DNA of 64,000 bases from Chitinimonas prasina (GCF_030160395.1 NZ_BSOG01000002.1:1-64000), one strand, 5' to 3'; positions 40,382 through 51,169 are shown, counted from the stretch's first letter. Notes: generated by a model not told the origin, from the sequence alone. Numbers and translations are program-made.

Positions 40382-42382
40382 TCAGACGGTAAAGTGCCGG
40401 GCTGTTTCGGCCAACCGGCTGGATAGCTTGTGCAACTGCTTTGCCGCCGCTGCACCCTCGCCAGCGGAGTTGGCATTCGACTCGCTCATATTGGCGATGG
40501 ATTCAATATGCTGGGCCAGTTGCTGACTGGCACTACGCTGTTCCAGCAGGTCTTCGGCTATGGCCTTGATGGCCAAAACCATTTCTGCCGTGGTGTGATG
40601 GATGCGCTCGATAGCGCCGTTGGCGGCGTCGGCATCATGCCGGCCGGCCTCTACCGTTTGCACAGTAACCTGCATGCGGCTTACGGCTTCTTCTGCCGCA
40701 TGGCGTATCACGCCGGCAAAGTTGGCAATCTCGCTGCTGGCGGTGGCAGAGCGGCCTGCCAGTTTGCGTACTTCATCGGCTACCACGGCAAAGCCGCGTC
40801 CGGCCTCGCCTGCCCGGGCAGCCTCGATGGCGGCGTTCAAGGCAAGCAAGTTGGTCTGGTCGGCGACATCACGTATGACGCTGACCACTTGGGTAATGGC
40901 AGCCGATTGCTGACCTAGCGACTCGATGGTGCGGGCGGCCAGCCCGACATCCAGTGCAATGGTGTTCATATTGCCGATGGACTGGCGTATCACGGTCCTA
41001 CCCCCGGTTGCCGCCTCATTGCTGGTAAGTCCTTGCTGGCAAGCCGTATCGGCGTTGCTGGCACCATGCACGATCGAGGTACTGAGTTGCTCAATCGCTG
41101 CGGCGGCCGCAGCTACCGCATCACTCTGGGTACTGCTGGCATGGGCGACTTGTTCCACATTTTGTGCCAGTTGCTGGGCTGCCTGGGTCGATTGTTCCGC
41201 CAGGCGCAGCATCTCTACCACCAGATCACGCAGTTGGTTGCGCATCTGGGCAATGCTGGCCAGGAGGCTGCTCTGGTCACCGGACTGCAGCGGAATCTCG
41301 GTATCCAGTCGGCCTTCGGCAATGCGCTTGACGATGCCTTCGACCTGGAAGGGCTCGCCGCCAAGCTGACCGGTAATGGAGCGATACAGCGATACAAACA
41401 GCAGGGCTATGGCCAGCAGGGCCAGCACACTGGCACTGACATAGATGTTGCGCTGCGTGGCGATGCGATCCAGTCTGGCCACCAGCAGGCCATCCAGCGA
41501 CTTAATACCAGCCAGTGTCAAGGTCAGTGCCTGGCTGGCACTGCTGTTGCCGCGCTGTTGTACTTTTGTGGCGTCGGCATCAAGCTGATTGCCCAGTACC
41601 GCATCGACGTGCTCGCTGACCGCCAGCATGGCGGCCTTGAGTTTCTCGGGCTGGTCTTGCAACTGAGCGGCGATGGCCATGTTGTAGCCTATGCTCTTGT
41701 CCAGATTGCCGCGCATCCCCGCATGCGCATCAAACACCAGGGGACGCAGTTCCACCAGCCGGGTACGGGCTGCATCGTCCACAGTCTTGTCGTGCAGGCT
41801 GCGCAGCAGCAGGGCGGTTTGCTCACCCAGCCTGGCCGCCAGTGTAGGCAATTTCACGCAGACGCTGTCCATCAAATAGTAGGAATCGATGTCGGGGTCC
41901 AAGGTCAGGTTGGAATTGTCGCAGGCGGTCACCATCAGGTTGAGGGTGCGATCTATCGCGGCGCTATGGAGTACTACCCGTTCCGCCGGTGGCTTGGCAT
42001 CGCCACCGCGCGCTGCCAGCCAGGCACTTTTCATTTCGCCGTAGGCGCTGGTGGTCGCCAGATCGCTGCCCATCTGCTGCTCGCTGGTGGAGATCTTGGC
42101 CAGACCGGTCTCAATCCGGCTGGCGCTGTCCGTCAACTGGGCGGCAGCGTCGGGGCTGGCGGCCAGATTGCGGCGCTGTACCAGTGCCTCCAGCAGGGGT
42201 AGGGTACTTTCCAGATAGGCAACGCCCAGCCGCTCTTTGGCCGAGAAGTCGACATTGTCCTGATTGGTTCGATACAGGCTGTAGCCCAAGTAGACCAGGG
42301 CCAGCGCGGATACTGCGCCGATAAGGCCAAAGCGGGCCGGATAGCTCATGCGGCGCATGATGGTTGCGACGGAGTTGATCAT
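40382..42382 (-). CDS. Methyl-accepting chemotaxis protein
   Basis: 666 residues. Transmembrane helix 1 at ~15-35 ([20 protein letters not shown]) and helix 2 at ~310-335 bracket a ~270-residue periplasmic sensory domain. HAMP follows, then the signalling domain with the invariant [38 protein letters not shown] hairpin tip. An AAGGAG site precedes the ATG. The protein sends ligand signals to CheA/CheW in the membrane array. There is no C-terminal CheR pentapeptide. Ligand unknown. Confidence 0.95.
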   Translation of the reverse strand: MINSVATIMRRMSYPARFGLIGAVSALALVYLGYSLYRTNQDNVDFSAKERLGVAYLESTLPLLEALVQRRNLAASPDAAAQLTDSASRIETGLAKISTSEQQMGSDLATTSAYGEMKSAWLAARGGDAKPPAERVVLHSAAIDRTLNLMVTACDNSNLTLDPDIDSYYLMDSVCVKLPTLAARLGEQTALLLRSLHDKTVDDAARTRLVELRPLVFDAHAGMRGNLDKSIGYNMAIAAQLQDQPEKLKAAMLAVSEHVDAVLGNQLDADATKVQQRGNSSASQALTLTLAGIKSLDGLLVARLDRIATQRNIYVSASVLALLAIALLFVSLYRSITGQLGGEPFQVEGIVKRIAEGRLDTEIPLQSGDQSSLLASIAQMRNQLRDLVVEMLRLAEQSTQAAQQLAQNVEQVAHASSTQSDAVAAAAAAIEQLSTSIVHGASNADTACQQGLTSNEAATGGRTVIRQSIGNMNTIALDVGLAARTIESLGQQSAAITQVVSVIRDVADQTNLLALNAAIEAARAGEAGRGFAVVADEVRKLAGRSATASSEIANFAGVIRHAAEEAVSRMQVTVQTVEAGRHDADAANGAIERIHHTTAEMVLAIKAIAEDLLEQRSASQQLAQHIESIANMSESNANSAGEGAAAAKQLHKLSSRLAETARHFTV

Positions 42383-42627
42383 GTTGCTCTCCTTGCAATC
42401 GGCACATCGCGGCGGCCACCGTCAATAGATATGACCTGAGCGGGTGAGGACTGCGCTATCCCCCATGTAGAGGATATGGTACTGCGGACATCTATTTATA
42501 TTATAAATCAATGCTGAAATTTTAAGCAGTCATTCGCCAAGAGGCAGGCGGTGGCGGGTCGGTGTAAAATCCCGTTTTCTGCCCACCCGGCTACCATGCG
42601 GCCCACTAGGCCCACCCGAGGAGACCC

Positions 42628-43824
42628 ATGAATTCCGCCTTCCTGACCCATCTGGAAACCGAACTGGCTGCTATCAAGGATGCAGGCTTTTTCAAGCCTG
42701 AGCGTGTGATAGCCAGCCACCAGCGTGCTGATATACGGCTGCGTGATGGCAGCGAAGTGCTCAATTTTTGCGCCAACAACTACCTGGGGCTGGCGGATGA
42801 TCCGCGCCTGATCGCGGCGGCCAAGAAGGGGGTGGATGACTATGGCTATGGTGTGGCCTCGGTACGCTTTATCTGCGGCACCCAGTCGGTTCACAAGGAT
42901 CTGGAAGGCGCCATTTCGCGCTTCCTGGGGACGGATGACACGATTCTTTACTCCAGCTGTTTCGACGCCAACGGCGGGGTGTTTGAAACCCTGTTGGGCG
43001 AGAGTGATGCCGTGATCTCGGACGAGTTGAACCACGCTTCGATCATCGACGGCGTGCGCCTGTGCAAGGCCCAGCGCTACCGCTACAAGAACAGCGACAT
43101 GGCCGACCTGGAGGCGCAGTTGCAAGCGGCCGATGCGGCAGGTGCGCGCTTTAAGCTGATCGTCACAGATGGCGTTTTTTCGATGGACGGTTATATCGCC
43201 GACCTGAAGTCGGTATGCGACCTGGCCGACAAATATCATGCCTTGGTGATGGTGGACGATTCTCACGCAGTCGGGTTTGTTGGTGACAATGGCCGAGGTA
43301 CACCAGAACACTGTGGCGTGGCCGACCGGGTGGATATCTACACCGGCACGCTGGGCAAGGCCTTGGGCGGCGCATCCGGTGGTTATGTGGCGGCCAGGCA
43401 GCAGATTATCGACATGCTGCGCCAGCGTTCGCGCCCCTATCTGTTCTCCAATTCTCTGGCGCCGTCCATTACTGCCGCAAGTCTGGAGGTGTTCCGCATC
43501 TTGGAGACAGATGGCGCCCGCCTGCGTGCCAAGGTCAAGGCCAATGCCGAGCTGTTCCGCAGCAAGATGAGCGCCGCAGGCTTCACCTTGCTGCCGGGCG
43601 AGCACCCTATCGTCCCGGTGATGCTGGGCGATGCGAGGTTGGCAGGCGAGATGGCGGCCAAACTGCTGGAGCATGGCGTGTACGTGATCGGGTTCAGCTT
43701 CCCGGTAGTACCCAAGGGCAAGGCGCGTATCCGTACCCAGATGAGCGCAGCCCACTCTACCGAGCATATCGAGCGGGTGGTGGCGGCCTTCACGCTGGTA
43801 GGCAAGGAACTGGGCGTGATCTGA
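42628..43824 (+). CDS. kbl: 2-amino-3-ketobutyrate CoA ligase (glycine C-acetyltransferase)
   Basis: 398 residues, PLP-dependent, the usual length. It cleaves 2-amino-3-ketobutyrate with CoA to glycine and acetyl-CoA. [15 protein letters not shown] opens the fold, [13 protein letters not shown] holds the PLP-binding Asp and His, and the PLP lysine lies in [19 protein letters not shown] precedes the ATG. It forms the threonine-to-glycine pathway with tdh, which follows on the same strand. Cytosolic dimer. Confidence 0.97.
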   Translation: MNSAFLTHLETELAAIKDAGFFKPERVIASHQRADIRLRDGSEVLNFCANNYLGLADDPRLIAAAKKGVDDYGYGVASVRFICGTQSVHKDLEGAISRFLGTDDTILYSSCFDANGGVFETLLGESDAVISDELNHASIIDGVRLCKAQRYRYKNSDMADLEAQLQAADAAGARFKLIVTDGVFSMDGYIADLKSVCDLADKYHALVMVDDSHAVGFVGDNGRGTPEHCGVADRVDIYTGTLGKALGGASGGYVAARQQIIDMLRQRSRPYLFSNSLAPSITAASLEVFRILETDGARLRAKVKANAELFRSKMSAAGFTLLPGEHPIVPVMLGDARLAGEMAAKLLEHGVYVIGFSFPVVPKGKARIRTQMSAAHSTEHIERVVAAFTLVGKELGVI

Positions 43825-43934
43825 CCGGCTCAACGGATAGTTTGGGTTTTCCTGGGAGGTCTTTCACAAGAAGGCCTTCTACACTGTCGAGTGACAACAC
43901 GAGCGGCGGCAAGACTGCCGATGGGAAGCAAGCG

Positions 43935-44972
43935 ATGAAAGCATTGGTTAAAGCCGAGGCCGCCCCTGGCCTTACCCTGCAGCGTGTCAAGAAGCCAGAA
44001 GTTGGCCATAACGACCTGCTGATCAAGATACGCAAGACAGCGATCTGCGGAACCGACATCCATATCTGGAAGTGGGACGAGTGGGCGCAGAAGACCATCC
44101 CGGTCGGCATGCATGTGGGCCATGAATACGTGGGCGAGGTTGTCGGCATGGGCTCGGAGGTCAAGGGCTACCAAATCGGCGATCGGGTATCGGGCGAAGG
44201 CCATATCACGTGCGGCTATTGCCGCAACTGCCGTGCAGGCCGTGTGCATCTGTGCCGCAATACCACAGGTGTGGGGGTGAACCGCGAAGGGGCGTTTGCC
44301 GAGTATCTGGTCATTCCAGCGTTCAATGCCTTCAAGATTCCGGACGACATCCCCGACGAGATCGCTTCGATACTGGATCCTTTCGGCAATGCCACCCATA
44401 CCGCGCTGAGCTTTGACCTGGTTGGTGAGGATGTGCTGATTACTGGTGCTGGCCCTATTGGCATCATGGCTGCGGCCATCGCCCGCCATGTCGGCGCCCG
44501 CCATGTGGTGATCACTGACGTGAACGAATACCGGCTGGAGCTGGCGCTCAAGATGGGGGCCAGCCGTGCGGTCAACGTGGCCAAGGAAAAACTGCCCGAT
44601 GTCATGAAGGAACTGGGCATGACCGAGGGCTTTGATGTGGGCCTGGAAATGTCCGGCAACCCGCAAGCCTTCAGCGGCATGCTGGAATCCATGAACCACG
44701 GTGGCAAGATTGCCTTGCTGGGCATACCGCCGGGCACCATGGCCATCGACTGGAACCAGGTTATTTTCAAGGGCCTGATCATCAAGGGCATCTATGGCCG
44801 TGAAATGTTCGAGACGTGGTACAAAATGGCCGCCATGCTGCAATCAGGGCTGGATCTGAGCCCCATGATCACGCATCGCTTCCCGGTGGAGCAGTATGTA
44901 CAGGGGTTTGAAACCATGCTGTCGGGACAATCGGGCAAGGTGATACTGGACTGGGCTGAAGCCACTGCTTGA
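43935..44972 (+). CDS. tdh: L-threonine 3-dehydrogenase
   Basis: 345 residues, zinc-containing, NAD-dependent. It turns threonine into 2-amino-3-ketobutyrate, the substrate of Kbl. Motifs: catalytic zinc site [10 protein letters not shown] (Cys) and GHEYVGEVV, structural-zinc cysteines in [15 protein letters not shown], and the Rossmann GAGPIGIMA. The start is ATG 43935 after GGGAAGC; a longer frame from 43842 lacks support. Ends at a strong terminator (44991). Confidence 0.97.
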   Translation: MKALVKAEAAPGLTLQRVKKPEVGHNDLLIKIRKTAICGTDIHIWKWDEWAQKTIPVGMHVGHEYVGEVVGMGSEVKGYQIGDRVSGEGHITCGYCRNCRAGRVHLCRNTTGVGVNREGAFAEYLVIPAFNAFKIPDDIPDEIASILDPFGNATHTALSFDLVGEDVLITGAGPIGIMAAAIARHVGARHVVITDVNEYRLELALKMGASRAVNVAKEKLPDVMKELGMTEGFDVGLEMSGNPQAFSGMLESMNHGGKIALLGIPPGTMAIDWNQVIFKGLIIKGIYGREMFETWYKMAAMLQSGLDLSPMITHRFPVEQYVQGFETMLSGQSGKVILDWAEATA

Positions 44973-44990
44973 TAATCTGGCTACGGTCGG

Positions 44991-45020
44991 CAAAAAGCGC
45001 AGCCTGTGCTGCGCTTTTTG
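44991..45020 (+). terminator. Intrinsic terminator of kbl-tdh
   Basis: CAAAAAGCGCAGC pairs with GCTGCGCTTTTTG around CTGT; T-run follows. It begins 18 bp after the tdh stop. Confidence 0.88.
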
Positions 45021-45142
45021 CTTTTTGGTCGATTCAGCCTTGATTCACCCGCTACCCCTTATAAGTAGGGTGGAGCATGCCAAGCTTGCTGCTGAGCGGC
45101 GTTGGCCTGAAAAAGAAGATTCATGAACAGAGGCGAAAATAT

Positions 45143-45364
45143 ATGACCATCCTGCGCGTACTCGCCGTCGTCTTTATTCTGGCTGGCAGCCTGGGTCTGG
45201 CCCAGCGCAGCATCGACTACACCAAGGAAACCCACGCCGCCAAGCTGGGACCGATCGAGTTCTCGGTCAAGGAGACGGAGAGCGTTGTGATCCCGCCCTG
45301 GCTCAGCGGCTCGGCAATTGCGTTGGGTGTGGTGCTGCTATTGGTGGGTGGCAAGAAGCGCTAA
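45143..45364 (+). CDS. Small inner-membrane protein
   Basis: 73 residues with two transmembrane helices: VLAVVFILAGSLGLAQ and WLSGSAIALGVVLLLVGG, joined by a polar loop (KLGPIEFSVKETESV). Such small proteins with 'GPIEFSVKE' loops are common hypotheticals in proteobacteria; role unknown. The ATG at 45143 follows GAGGCG. A longer frame from 45077 is less likely. Confidence 0.72.
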   Translation: MTILRVLAVVFILAGSLGLAQRSIDYTKETHAAKLGPIEFSVKETESVVIPPWLSGSAIALGVVLLLVGGKKR

Positions 45365-45434
45365 GCGCCCCTGCGCCCATTACTGGGTGGCTTTAAGCTT
45401 GCTTTGGGCGGGCTGGGGCCACCCGACTGCGCGG

Positions 45435-46004
45435 CTATTTCTTGGGGCGGAAGGCCTTGACCCGCTCTTCGTGCGTTTCGATATAGGCTGCGCCGATCAG
45501 GTCCAGGCAGTAAGGCACGGCGGCAAAGATGCCTGGTACCACGACCTTGCCTTCTCCATCGCGCAGGCCTTCCAACGTTTCCTTAATGGCCTTGGGCTGG
45601 CCGGGCAGGTTCAGTATCAGTGCCTGGCCACGTATCACCCCAGTCTGGCGCGACAGGATGGCGGTCGGTACAAACTGCAGGCTGATCTGCCGCATCTGCT
45701 CGCCAAAACCCGGCATGATGCGGTCGGCAACCGCCAGCGTGGCCTCCGGAGTGACATCGCGCGGCGCCGGGCCGGTGCCGCCTGTGGTCAATACCAGGCC
45801 GCAGGCCTCGGTATCCACCAGGGCGACCAGGGTGGATTCGATCAAGCCCTGTTCGTCCGGTATCAGTCGCTCTACCAGCTCTATGGGCGTGCTGATGGTG
45901 GCATGCAACCACTCACGCAGGCTGGGTAGCCCCTTGTCTTCGTAGACACCGCTGCTGGCGCGATCGCTGATGGAGACAAGGCCGATACGTAGTGGCTTAC
46001 TCAT
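45435..46004 (-). CDS. mog: Molybdopterin adenylyltransferase, Mog family
   Basis: 189 residues, cytosolic. It adenylates molybdopterin before molybdate insertion. Landmarks: LRIGLVSISDRASSGVYEDKG at the start, and VLTTGGTGPAPRDVTPEA, the MoCF-domain signature with the TGGTG turn. IPDE and NLPGQPKAI also fit. Its ATG overlaps the darP stop by 8 bp. The modE-modABC molybdate locus lies 14 kb away, so both could serve one cofactor pathway. Confidence 0.93.
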   Translation of the reverse strand: MSKPLRIGLVSISDRASSGVYEDKGLPSLREWLHATISTPIELVERLIPDEQGLIESTLVALVDTEACGLVLTTGGTGPAPRDVTPEATLAVADRIMPGFGEQMRQISLQFVPTAILSRQTGVIRGQALILNLPGQPKAIKETLEGLRDGEGKVVVPGIFAAVPYCLDLIGAAYIETHEERVKAFRPKK

Positions 46005-46590
46005 CGTCTTCCTCGTCGTCCTCATCCTCATCATCACTCGAAGCCAGCAGTGCAGGCTCGGGGTAGAGTTCCTTGAGGAACTGGAACAAAGAGCGGAAGT
46101 GCTTGGGCGGCTTTTGTGCTGCACGTTCTGCCCTGGCGTTGCGCACCATGGTCCGTAGCTGCTGGATGTCGATCTGCGGATGTTCCTCAATCAGCTTGGC
46201 AACAGCCTTGTCATCCGCGACCAGTTCGTCGCGGGTGCGCTCCAGTTGATGCAACCAGGCATTCTGCTTGTCGTTGTCGCCCCGCAGGCTATCGAGCAGA
46301 GCTTGGATGGGCGCCGGGTCGATATCGCGCATCAGTCGGCCTATATACTGGCGCTGGCGCTTGATGGCGCCATTGGCTGTGATCTTCTGGGCATCCTTGA
46401 TGGCTACCAGCAAGGCGTCTGGCAGATCCAGCTTCTTAAGTTGCAGCTTGGACAGGCCTATCAGCTCCACCCCCAGATCCTGCAGCGCCTCCACGTCGCG
46501 CTTCATCTGTGACTTGCTGACGTATTCGATTTCATCGTCAGCTTGAATATCTTGGGCTTGATCGGGTGCGGAACGGGACTTGCGGGACAT
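45997..46590 (-). CDS. darP: Ribosome biogenesis factor DarP (YjgA family)
   Basis: 197 residues, helical and charged, with a highly acidic tail (DDEDEDDEEDDE). EYVSKSQMKRDVEALQDLGVELIGLSKLQLKKLDLPD and ANGAIKRQRQYIGRLMRDID are DarP/YjgA hallmarks. The protein helps late 50S assembly. ATG 46590 is chosen; a start at 46611 is possible. It is divergent from pmbA, as in many proteobacteria. Confidence 0.93.
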   Translation of the reverse strand: MSRKSRSAPDQAQDIQADDEIEYVSKSQMKRDVEALQDLGVELIGLSKLQLKKLDLPDALLVAIKDAQKITANGAIKRQRQYIGRLMRDIDPAPIQALLDSLRGDNDKQNAWLHQLERTRDELVADDKAVAKLIEEHPQIDIQQLRTMVRNARAERAAQKPPKHFRSLFQFLKELYPEPALLASSDDEDEDDEEDDE

Positions 46591-46741
46591 GGTGGCCAGC
46601 TTGGTTATCATACGGGCTGATATGATACCGGACGTGAGCCACTAAGGCGCAGTTCCGATGCCGGACGGCGGGCATACGCCCATCCGTGCACGCTGCTGCG
46701 AGCTACAGTGCTAATCCGCCCATTCCAACAACGAGATACCT

Positions 46742-48091
46742 GTGACGACCTCTACCGAATCCGGTTTTTCCTATAGCCAGGCTGCCTTGCGCGAGCTGGT
46801 CGAGAATGTACTGGCAGATGCCAAGCGCCAGGGCGCGACCAGTTGCGATGTGGATGTATCAGAAGGCGTAGGCCAGAACGTCAGTGTCCGCCTGGGTGAG
46901 GTAGAGACCATAGAGTACAACCGCGACAAAGGTGTGGGTGTCACGGTCTACCTGGGCCAACGCAAGGGCCACGCCAGCACCTCGGACTTTTCTCCCCAGG
47001 CCTTGAGCCAGACGGTAAGCGCGGCGCTGGCCATTGCCCGTTATACGGCGGAAGACGATTGTGCTGGCCTGGCTGACCCCGATATGCTGGCCACTCAGTT
47101 TCCCGATCTGGATCTATACTACCCCTGGAGTTGTTCGGTAGAAGAGGCCATTGCATTGGCACAGCGCTGTGAGGCTGCCGCCAGGGCAGTCGACAGCCGC
47201 ATCAGCAATTCTGAGGGGGCGACGGTATCGAGCCATGTGGGGCAGTCAGTCTATGCCAACTCGCACGGCTTTATCGGCCCGGGTATCAGCTCGCGCCATT
47301 CGATTTCTGCTGCCGTCATCGCCCAGGAAGGCGACGCCATGCAGCGCGACTATTGGTATAGCGTCGCCCGTGCCGCCAGTGATCTGGAGGATGCCGTGGC
47401 AATCGGTCGGCAGGCTGGCGAACGGGCCATTGCACGTCTGGGGGCTCGCCGTATCAAGACCGGTGATTACCGTGTTTTGTACGACCCCAGCCTGGCTGGC
47501 GGCCTGATTGGCCACATGATATCGGCAGCATCGGGCGGCAGCTTGTACCGTAAGGCCAGCTTCCTGCTCGATAGCCTGGGCAAGCCGGTGTTTTCTTCTA
47601 TCGTCAACATTACTGAAGACCCATTCCTGCCGCGCGGCATGGCGAGCTCTGCCTTTGATGCAGAGGGTGTAGCCTGCGTGCAGCGTGAGCTGGTCAGTGA
47701 CGGTGTGCTCAATGGCTGGCTGCTGGGTAGCTACTCAGCCCGCAAGCTGGGCATGCGCAGTACCGGTAATGCCGGGGGCGCTCACAATTTGCTGGTTAGG
47801 CCCACTGCCGGTGATTTTGGCGACATGCTCAAGCAGCTGGGCACAGGCTTGTATGTGACTGAGTTGCTGGGCCAGGGCGTTAACGGCATTACCGGTGACT
47901 ATTCGCGCGGTGCAGCCGGTTTCTGGGTGGAGAACGGCCAGCTAGTCCATCCTGTGGAGGAAGTCACCATAGCCGGCAATCTGAAGGACATCTTCATGGG
48001 TATCGTAGCCATAGGCTCGGATATTGAGATGCGTGGCAGCAAGCGGGTGGGATCGATACTGGTAGAGAAGATGATGGTGGCAGGTGCCTGA
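46742..48091 (+). CDS. pmbA: Metalloprotease PmbA (TldE)
   Basis: 449 residues with a GTG start. The segment VGQNVSVRLGEVETIEYNRDKGVGVTVYLGQRKGHAST is a PmbA/TldD hallmark, followed by C-terminal LVRPTAGDFGDMLKQLGTGLYVTELLGQGVN and GDYSRGAAGFWVENG. PmbA/TldE pairs with TldD to mature peptides such as microcins and to remove the CcdA antitoxin. No tldD is in this window. The yjgA-pmbA divergent arrangement is conserved in proteobacteria. Confidence 0.95.
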   Translation: MTTSTESGFSYSQAALRELVENVLADAKRQGATSCDVDVSEGVGQNVSVRLGEVETIEYNRDKGVGVTVYLGQRKGHASTSDFSPQALSQTVSAALAIARYTAEDDCAGLADPDMLATQFPDLDLYYPWSCSVEEAIALAQRCEAAARAVDSRISNSEGATVSSHVGQSVYANSHGFIGPGISSRHSISAAVIAQEGDAMQRDYWYSVARAASDLEDAVAIGRQAGERAIARLGARRIKTGDYRVLYDPSLAGGLIGHMISAASGGSLYRKASFLLDSLGKPVFSSIVNITEDPFLPRGMASSAFDAEGVACVQRELVSDGVLNGWLLGSYSARKLGMRSTGNAGGAHNLLVRPTAGDFGDMLKQLGTGLYVTELLGQGVNGITGDYSRGAAGFWVENGQLVHPVEEVTIAGNLKDIFMGIVAIGSDIEMRGSKRVGSILVEKMMVAGA

Positions 48092-48135
48092 ACTGCCGCC
48101 TATGCGTTGAGCTTGGCGCTGAGTCCCATGGCCTA

Positions 48136-48152
48136 CCCGCTCGTGTAGCGGG
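48136..48152 (+). terminator. Small hairpin after pmbA
   Basis: CCCGCT-CGTGT-AGCGGG, a perfect 6-bp stem 44 bp after pmbA. It has no T-run, so termination is uncertain. Confidence 0.35.
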
Positions 48153-48191
48153 CTTGCTGCCCTGTAGTTGGTCGGCTAAAACGGGTAGGAC

Positions 48192-48944
48192 ATGATAAAA
48201 ATATTCTCCAGGTGGAAGCCCGGCAGCGCCCTGTTGCTGCTGTTATCGGTTGGTGCCCAGGCGGGACCGCCCTTGCCTTTGGTCACGGGTACGGATTACC
48301 CGCCATTTGCCGATACCGCCATGCCCGGCGGTGGTATCGCCGTGCGGGTGGTGCGCGCGGCATTCGAGCGGATGGGCGAGACACCCAGGATAGATGTACT
48401 GCCTTGGAAGCGCGGCTATGTCATGGCGCTGGGTGGCCAGTACCTGGCTACTTTTCCCTATATCCATACACCTGAGCGTGAGCTGGAGTTCCACTACTCC
48501 GAGCCCATCTTCAAAGGTGGGAGCTATCTGTATACCTTGCCGGGCAAGCAGTTTGACCTGGGCAACCCCGACGCCCTCAAGGGACGATCGCTCTGCGTGC
48601 CGCATGGCTGGGGGTCGCCAGCGCAAAGCAGTGTGACCGCTGCCGTCAATCAGGGCGAGTTCCGACTGGAGCGGCCGGCAGACCTGGCCGGGTGCATGCG
48701 TATGGTGGCTGCGGGGCGGGTGGATGGGTTTACCGCGCTGGAGGCGCTGATGAGCAAGGTCAGCGAGGAGGTCGCATTGGCTGGGCGTTTCGAGCGGGCC
48801 GCCGAGCCGGTGCAGGTTGTTGAGCTGGCGCTGATTGCCCCGCGCAACAACCCGGGCTCCGCGGCCTTGCTGGCGCGCTTTAATCAAGGATTGAAACTGC
48901 TCAAGGCTGATGGTAGCTACAAGCGCCTGCTGGAAGGCCGCTGA
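48192..48944 (+). CDS. Periplasmic solute-binding protein, SBP_bac_3-like
   Basis: 250 residues with a signal peptide ending near VGAQAG. The mature start PPLPLVTGTDYPPFAD is typical of family 3 binding proteins, then VLPWKRGYVMALGGQYLATFPY and the late NQGLKLLKADGSYKRLL. It is more distant from the two proteins at 4422-5159 and 15208-15966, which keep AEDDWYP. No transporter genes follow; the next is a PH-domain protein 42 bp away. Ligand unknown. Confidence 0.82.
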   Translation: MIKIFSRWKPGSALLLLLSVGAQAGPPLPLVTGTDYPPFADTAMPGGGIAVRVVRAAFERMGETPRIDVLPWKRGYVMALGGQYLATFPYIHTPERELEFHYSEPIFKGGSYLYTLPGKQFDLGNPDALKGRSLCVPHGWGSPAQSSVTAAVNQGEFRLERPADLAGCMRMVAAGRVDGFTALEALMSKVSEEVALAGRFERAAEPVQVVELALIAPRNNPGSAALLARFNQGLKLLKADGSYKRLLEGR

Positions 48945-48986
48945 TCCGCTATGCTCCTGCAATTCTAGCTTGGAGCATTCCAACTT

Positions 48987-49571
48987 ATGTCCTCAACTCA
49001 AGCTGTCCCAGCTTCGGCCAATCCGGCTGATGTGCCGGTGCGTGCCGTATTCAATACCTTGATCCGTCCCTATCTAGTTTGCTACGTGGGTTTTCTGCTG
49101 CTGATCACCGTGGTGGGCATCCCGCTGGCCGTTATTTGGTTCTGTGGCGTGGGCCAGTGGTGGGCGCGCCATTATTACGACAAGCTGGACTGCGAGTTGG
49201 ATAGCCGTACCTTGCGTTTCCGCAAGGGCATTTTGTTCCAGGTGGAGAAGACCATACCGTTGGAAAACATCCAGGATGTGACCTTTATCGAAGGTCCGAT
49301 ACTGCGGCAGTTCAATCTGTCCTTGCTCCGCTTCGAGACTGCAGGGCAGAGCACGAACGCCAATGGTGAAATGCAGTTGATTGGTATCATCGGTGCGCAT
49401 CAGTTCCGCACTCAGATACTGGCTACGCGCGATGCCTTGCGACGTAGCCGCGACCAGCCAAAAGCAACGACAGCAGACGAACAACTAATACTGCTGAGGC
49501 AGATTGCCGCCAACCTGGATCGACTGGTACAGCACCTGGACCGCAAGCCAGAAACAGAGACCCTCAGCTAG
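48987..49571 (+). CDS. Membrane protein with bacterial PH domain (bPH2)
   Basis: 194 residues. One or two hydrophobic segments (LVCYVGFLLLITVVGIPLAVIWF) precede a bPH2 domain: LDCELDSRTLRFRKGILFQVEKTIPLENIQDVTFIEGPI LRQ is the family core, as in YdbS/YdbT proteins. It ends in a coiled-coil-like polar helix. Inner-membrane, function unknown. The family is often in pairs; here it stands alone. Confidence 0.85.
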   Translation: MSSTQAVPASANPADVPVRAVFNTLIRPYLVCYVGFLLLITVVGIPLAVIWFCGVGQWWARHYYDKLDCELDSRTLRFRKGILFQVEKTIPLENIQDVTFIEGPILRQFNLSLLRFETAGQSTNANGEMQLIGIIGAHQFRTQILATRDALRRSRDQPKATTADEQLILLRQIAANLDRLVQHLDRKPETETLS

Positions 49572-49703
49572 CCGGTTTCGCCTGGGCGTGGTCTAAGCGG
49601 CTGCTCGCGATTTAAGCTTCGACGCTGGCCCGAGATAGTCATGAACAGGCGTTGAGCGCTGCAAGGCGATACCACGGCAAGGGTTGGCTGCCTGCTGAAA
49701 TGC

Positions 49704-49742
49704 AAAAAAAAGCCGCCCGAATCGCAAGATTGGACGGCTTTT
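49704..49742 (-). terminator. Intrinsic terminator of the efflux operon
   Basis: On the minus strand AAAAGCCGTCC-AATC pairs with GATTCGGGCGGCTTTT around a short loop and is followed by TTTTTTTT, 17 bp after the outer-membrane gene. Confidence 0.88.
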
Positions 49743-49759
49743 CGTACTGCGACGCGATA

Positions 49760-51169
49760 TTACTGGGATTGGGCCAATGTTTCATTGCTCCAACCGCCAC
49801 CCAGTGCCTGGTAAACCGAGACCAGCGAGTTGACCCGGTTTTGCAGGGCCGTGACGCGATCGCGCTCGGCGGCCAAGCGGTCGCGTTCGGCATTGAGCTG
49901 ATCGAGATAGCTGCTAACGCCAGCCTTGTAGCGCTTGTCAGTCAATTCCTTGACCTTGTTCTGGCTATCGGCGCGCTGCTGTGTAGCGGCCAGGGCTTCG
50001 CGTGCCGAACGGTGGCCCACCAGCGCGGCACGGGCATCGCCATAGGCTGCTCGGGCTGCCTGGGCGTAGGCTATTTCGGCGGTATTGCGGCTGGCCTTGG
50101 CAGCGGCTACCTGGGCGTCTATGCGGGCCATGCCTACCAATGGCTGCAGCAGGGCGCCGGCTGCATTCCAGGTGCGGGCTGGACTATCGAACAGATTGCT
50201 CAGCTCCAGGCTCTCGCCGCCGAAGAAACCGCTCAGGCTAAGGCTGGGGAAGTAACGTCGACGTGCCTCACCCAGGCTGGCCTCTGCTACAGCCAGCTGT
50301 GCCTCGGCACGGCGTACATCAGGCCGGCGGGTCAGCAGGTCAGCCGGCAAGCCAGCCGGAATCTCGGGTGCCTGGCTGAGTGATTCCAGTCCTGCACCGC
50401 GTGCTACCCGACCTTCCACCACCTCCTTGGGGCTACGACCCAGCAATACCGCGAGCGAGGCTTCGGCTTGCTCCCTGGCTGCAATAGCCTGGGGTAGGGC
50501 CGCTGCGACTGCAGCGCGTTCCGACTCCGTCAGCTTCAGCTCGTAATCGCTGGCTGCGCCTGCGGTAACCCGCTTTTGCTGCAGTTTCATGGCTTCGTCA
50601 CGCGTGGCCAGGGTCTGCGTCAGCAGGGCGACATCGGCATCAAGCGCCAGCAGGGCAAAGTAACTCCTGGCCGTCTGAGCTGCCACGGCGGCACGCGTCG
50701 CTTCGCGGGCGTACTGGCTGGCCAGCACATTGGCAAGCGCTGCGTCCTTGGCTTTCCAGACGCGTCCCCAAAGATCGATCTCATACGATATCGAGACGCC
50801 GCCGTTGTACACCGTCGAGGTGCCGTTCTGCCCCGGTTGGGCGGTCTCATCGCTGGGGTTGCGGCGGGTGGCGTTGAGGCCCAGGTTGACGTCAGGCAGC
50901 AAGGCCACACGGGCTTGGCTCAGCGTTGCCTTGGATTGATCCACCCCTTGCAGGGCAGTCAGTACATCGGCGTTGTGGGCCAGCGCCTCGGTAACCAGTG
51001 CGTTCAGCGTCGGGTCATTGAACTGCGTCCACCAGGCAGACAGCTCGGCCGGGGCCGTTTCGGTCTGATGTTGGGGCAGCTCGAATACCGGAGGCGGGGT
51101 GGTGGCACAACCGGCCAGGCCGGCTGCCACCACCAGCGCGATCAGCGCAGGTTTCAGCTTACTTTTCAT
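49760..51169 (-). CDS. Outer-membrane efflux lipoprotein, OprM/NodT family
   Basis: About 469 residues. A lipoprotein signal (ALVVAAGLAGC lipobox, Cys after the signal) opens the chain. Two TolC-type repeats follow: SYEIDLWGRVWKAKDAALANVLAS and the second with RRPDVRRAEAQLAVAEASLGEARRRYFPSLSLSGFFG. Member of NodT/OprM. It forms the outer-membrane channel of the pump. Overlaps the RND gene end by 11 bp. The start is the ATG at 51169 (GGAGATC ahead); 51196 is an alternative. Confidence 0.95.
   Translation of the reverse strand: MKSKLKPALIALVVAAGLAGCATTPPPVFELPQHQTETAPAELSAWWTQFNDPTLNALVTEALAHNADVLTALQGVDQSKATLSQARVALLPDVNLGLNATRRNPSDETAQPGQNGTSTVYNGGVSISYEIDLWGRVWKAKDAALANVLASQYAREATRAAVAAQTARSYFALLALDADVALLTQTLATRDEAMKLQQKRVTAGAASDYELKLTESERAAVAAALPQAIAAREQAEASLAVLLGRSPKEVVEGRVARGAGLESLSQAPEIPAGLPADLLTRRPDVRRAEAQLAVAEASLGEARRRYFPSLSLSGFFGGESLELSNLFDSPARTWNAAGALLQPLVGMARIDAQVAAAKASRNTAEIAYAQAARAAYGDARAALVGHRSAREALAATQQRADSQNKVKELTDKRYKAGVSSYLDQLNAERDRLAAERDRVTALQNRVNSLVSVYQALGGGWSNETLAQSQ

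Noticed and set aside
42508-43833. 441-codon minus-strand frame opposite kbl
   Set aside because: kbl has full-length motifs on the other strand; the opposite frame has no recognisable domain or ribosome-binding site.
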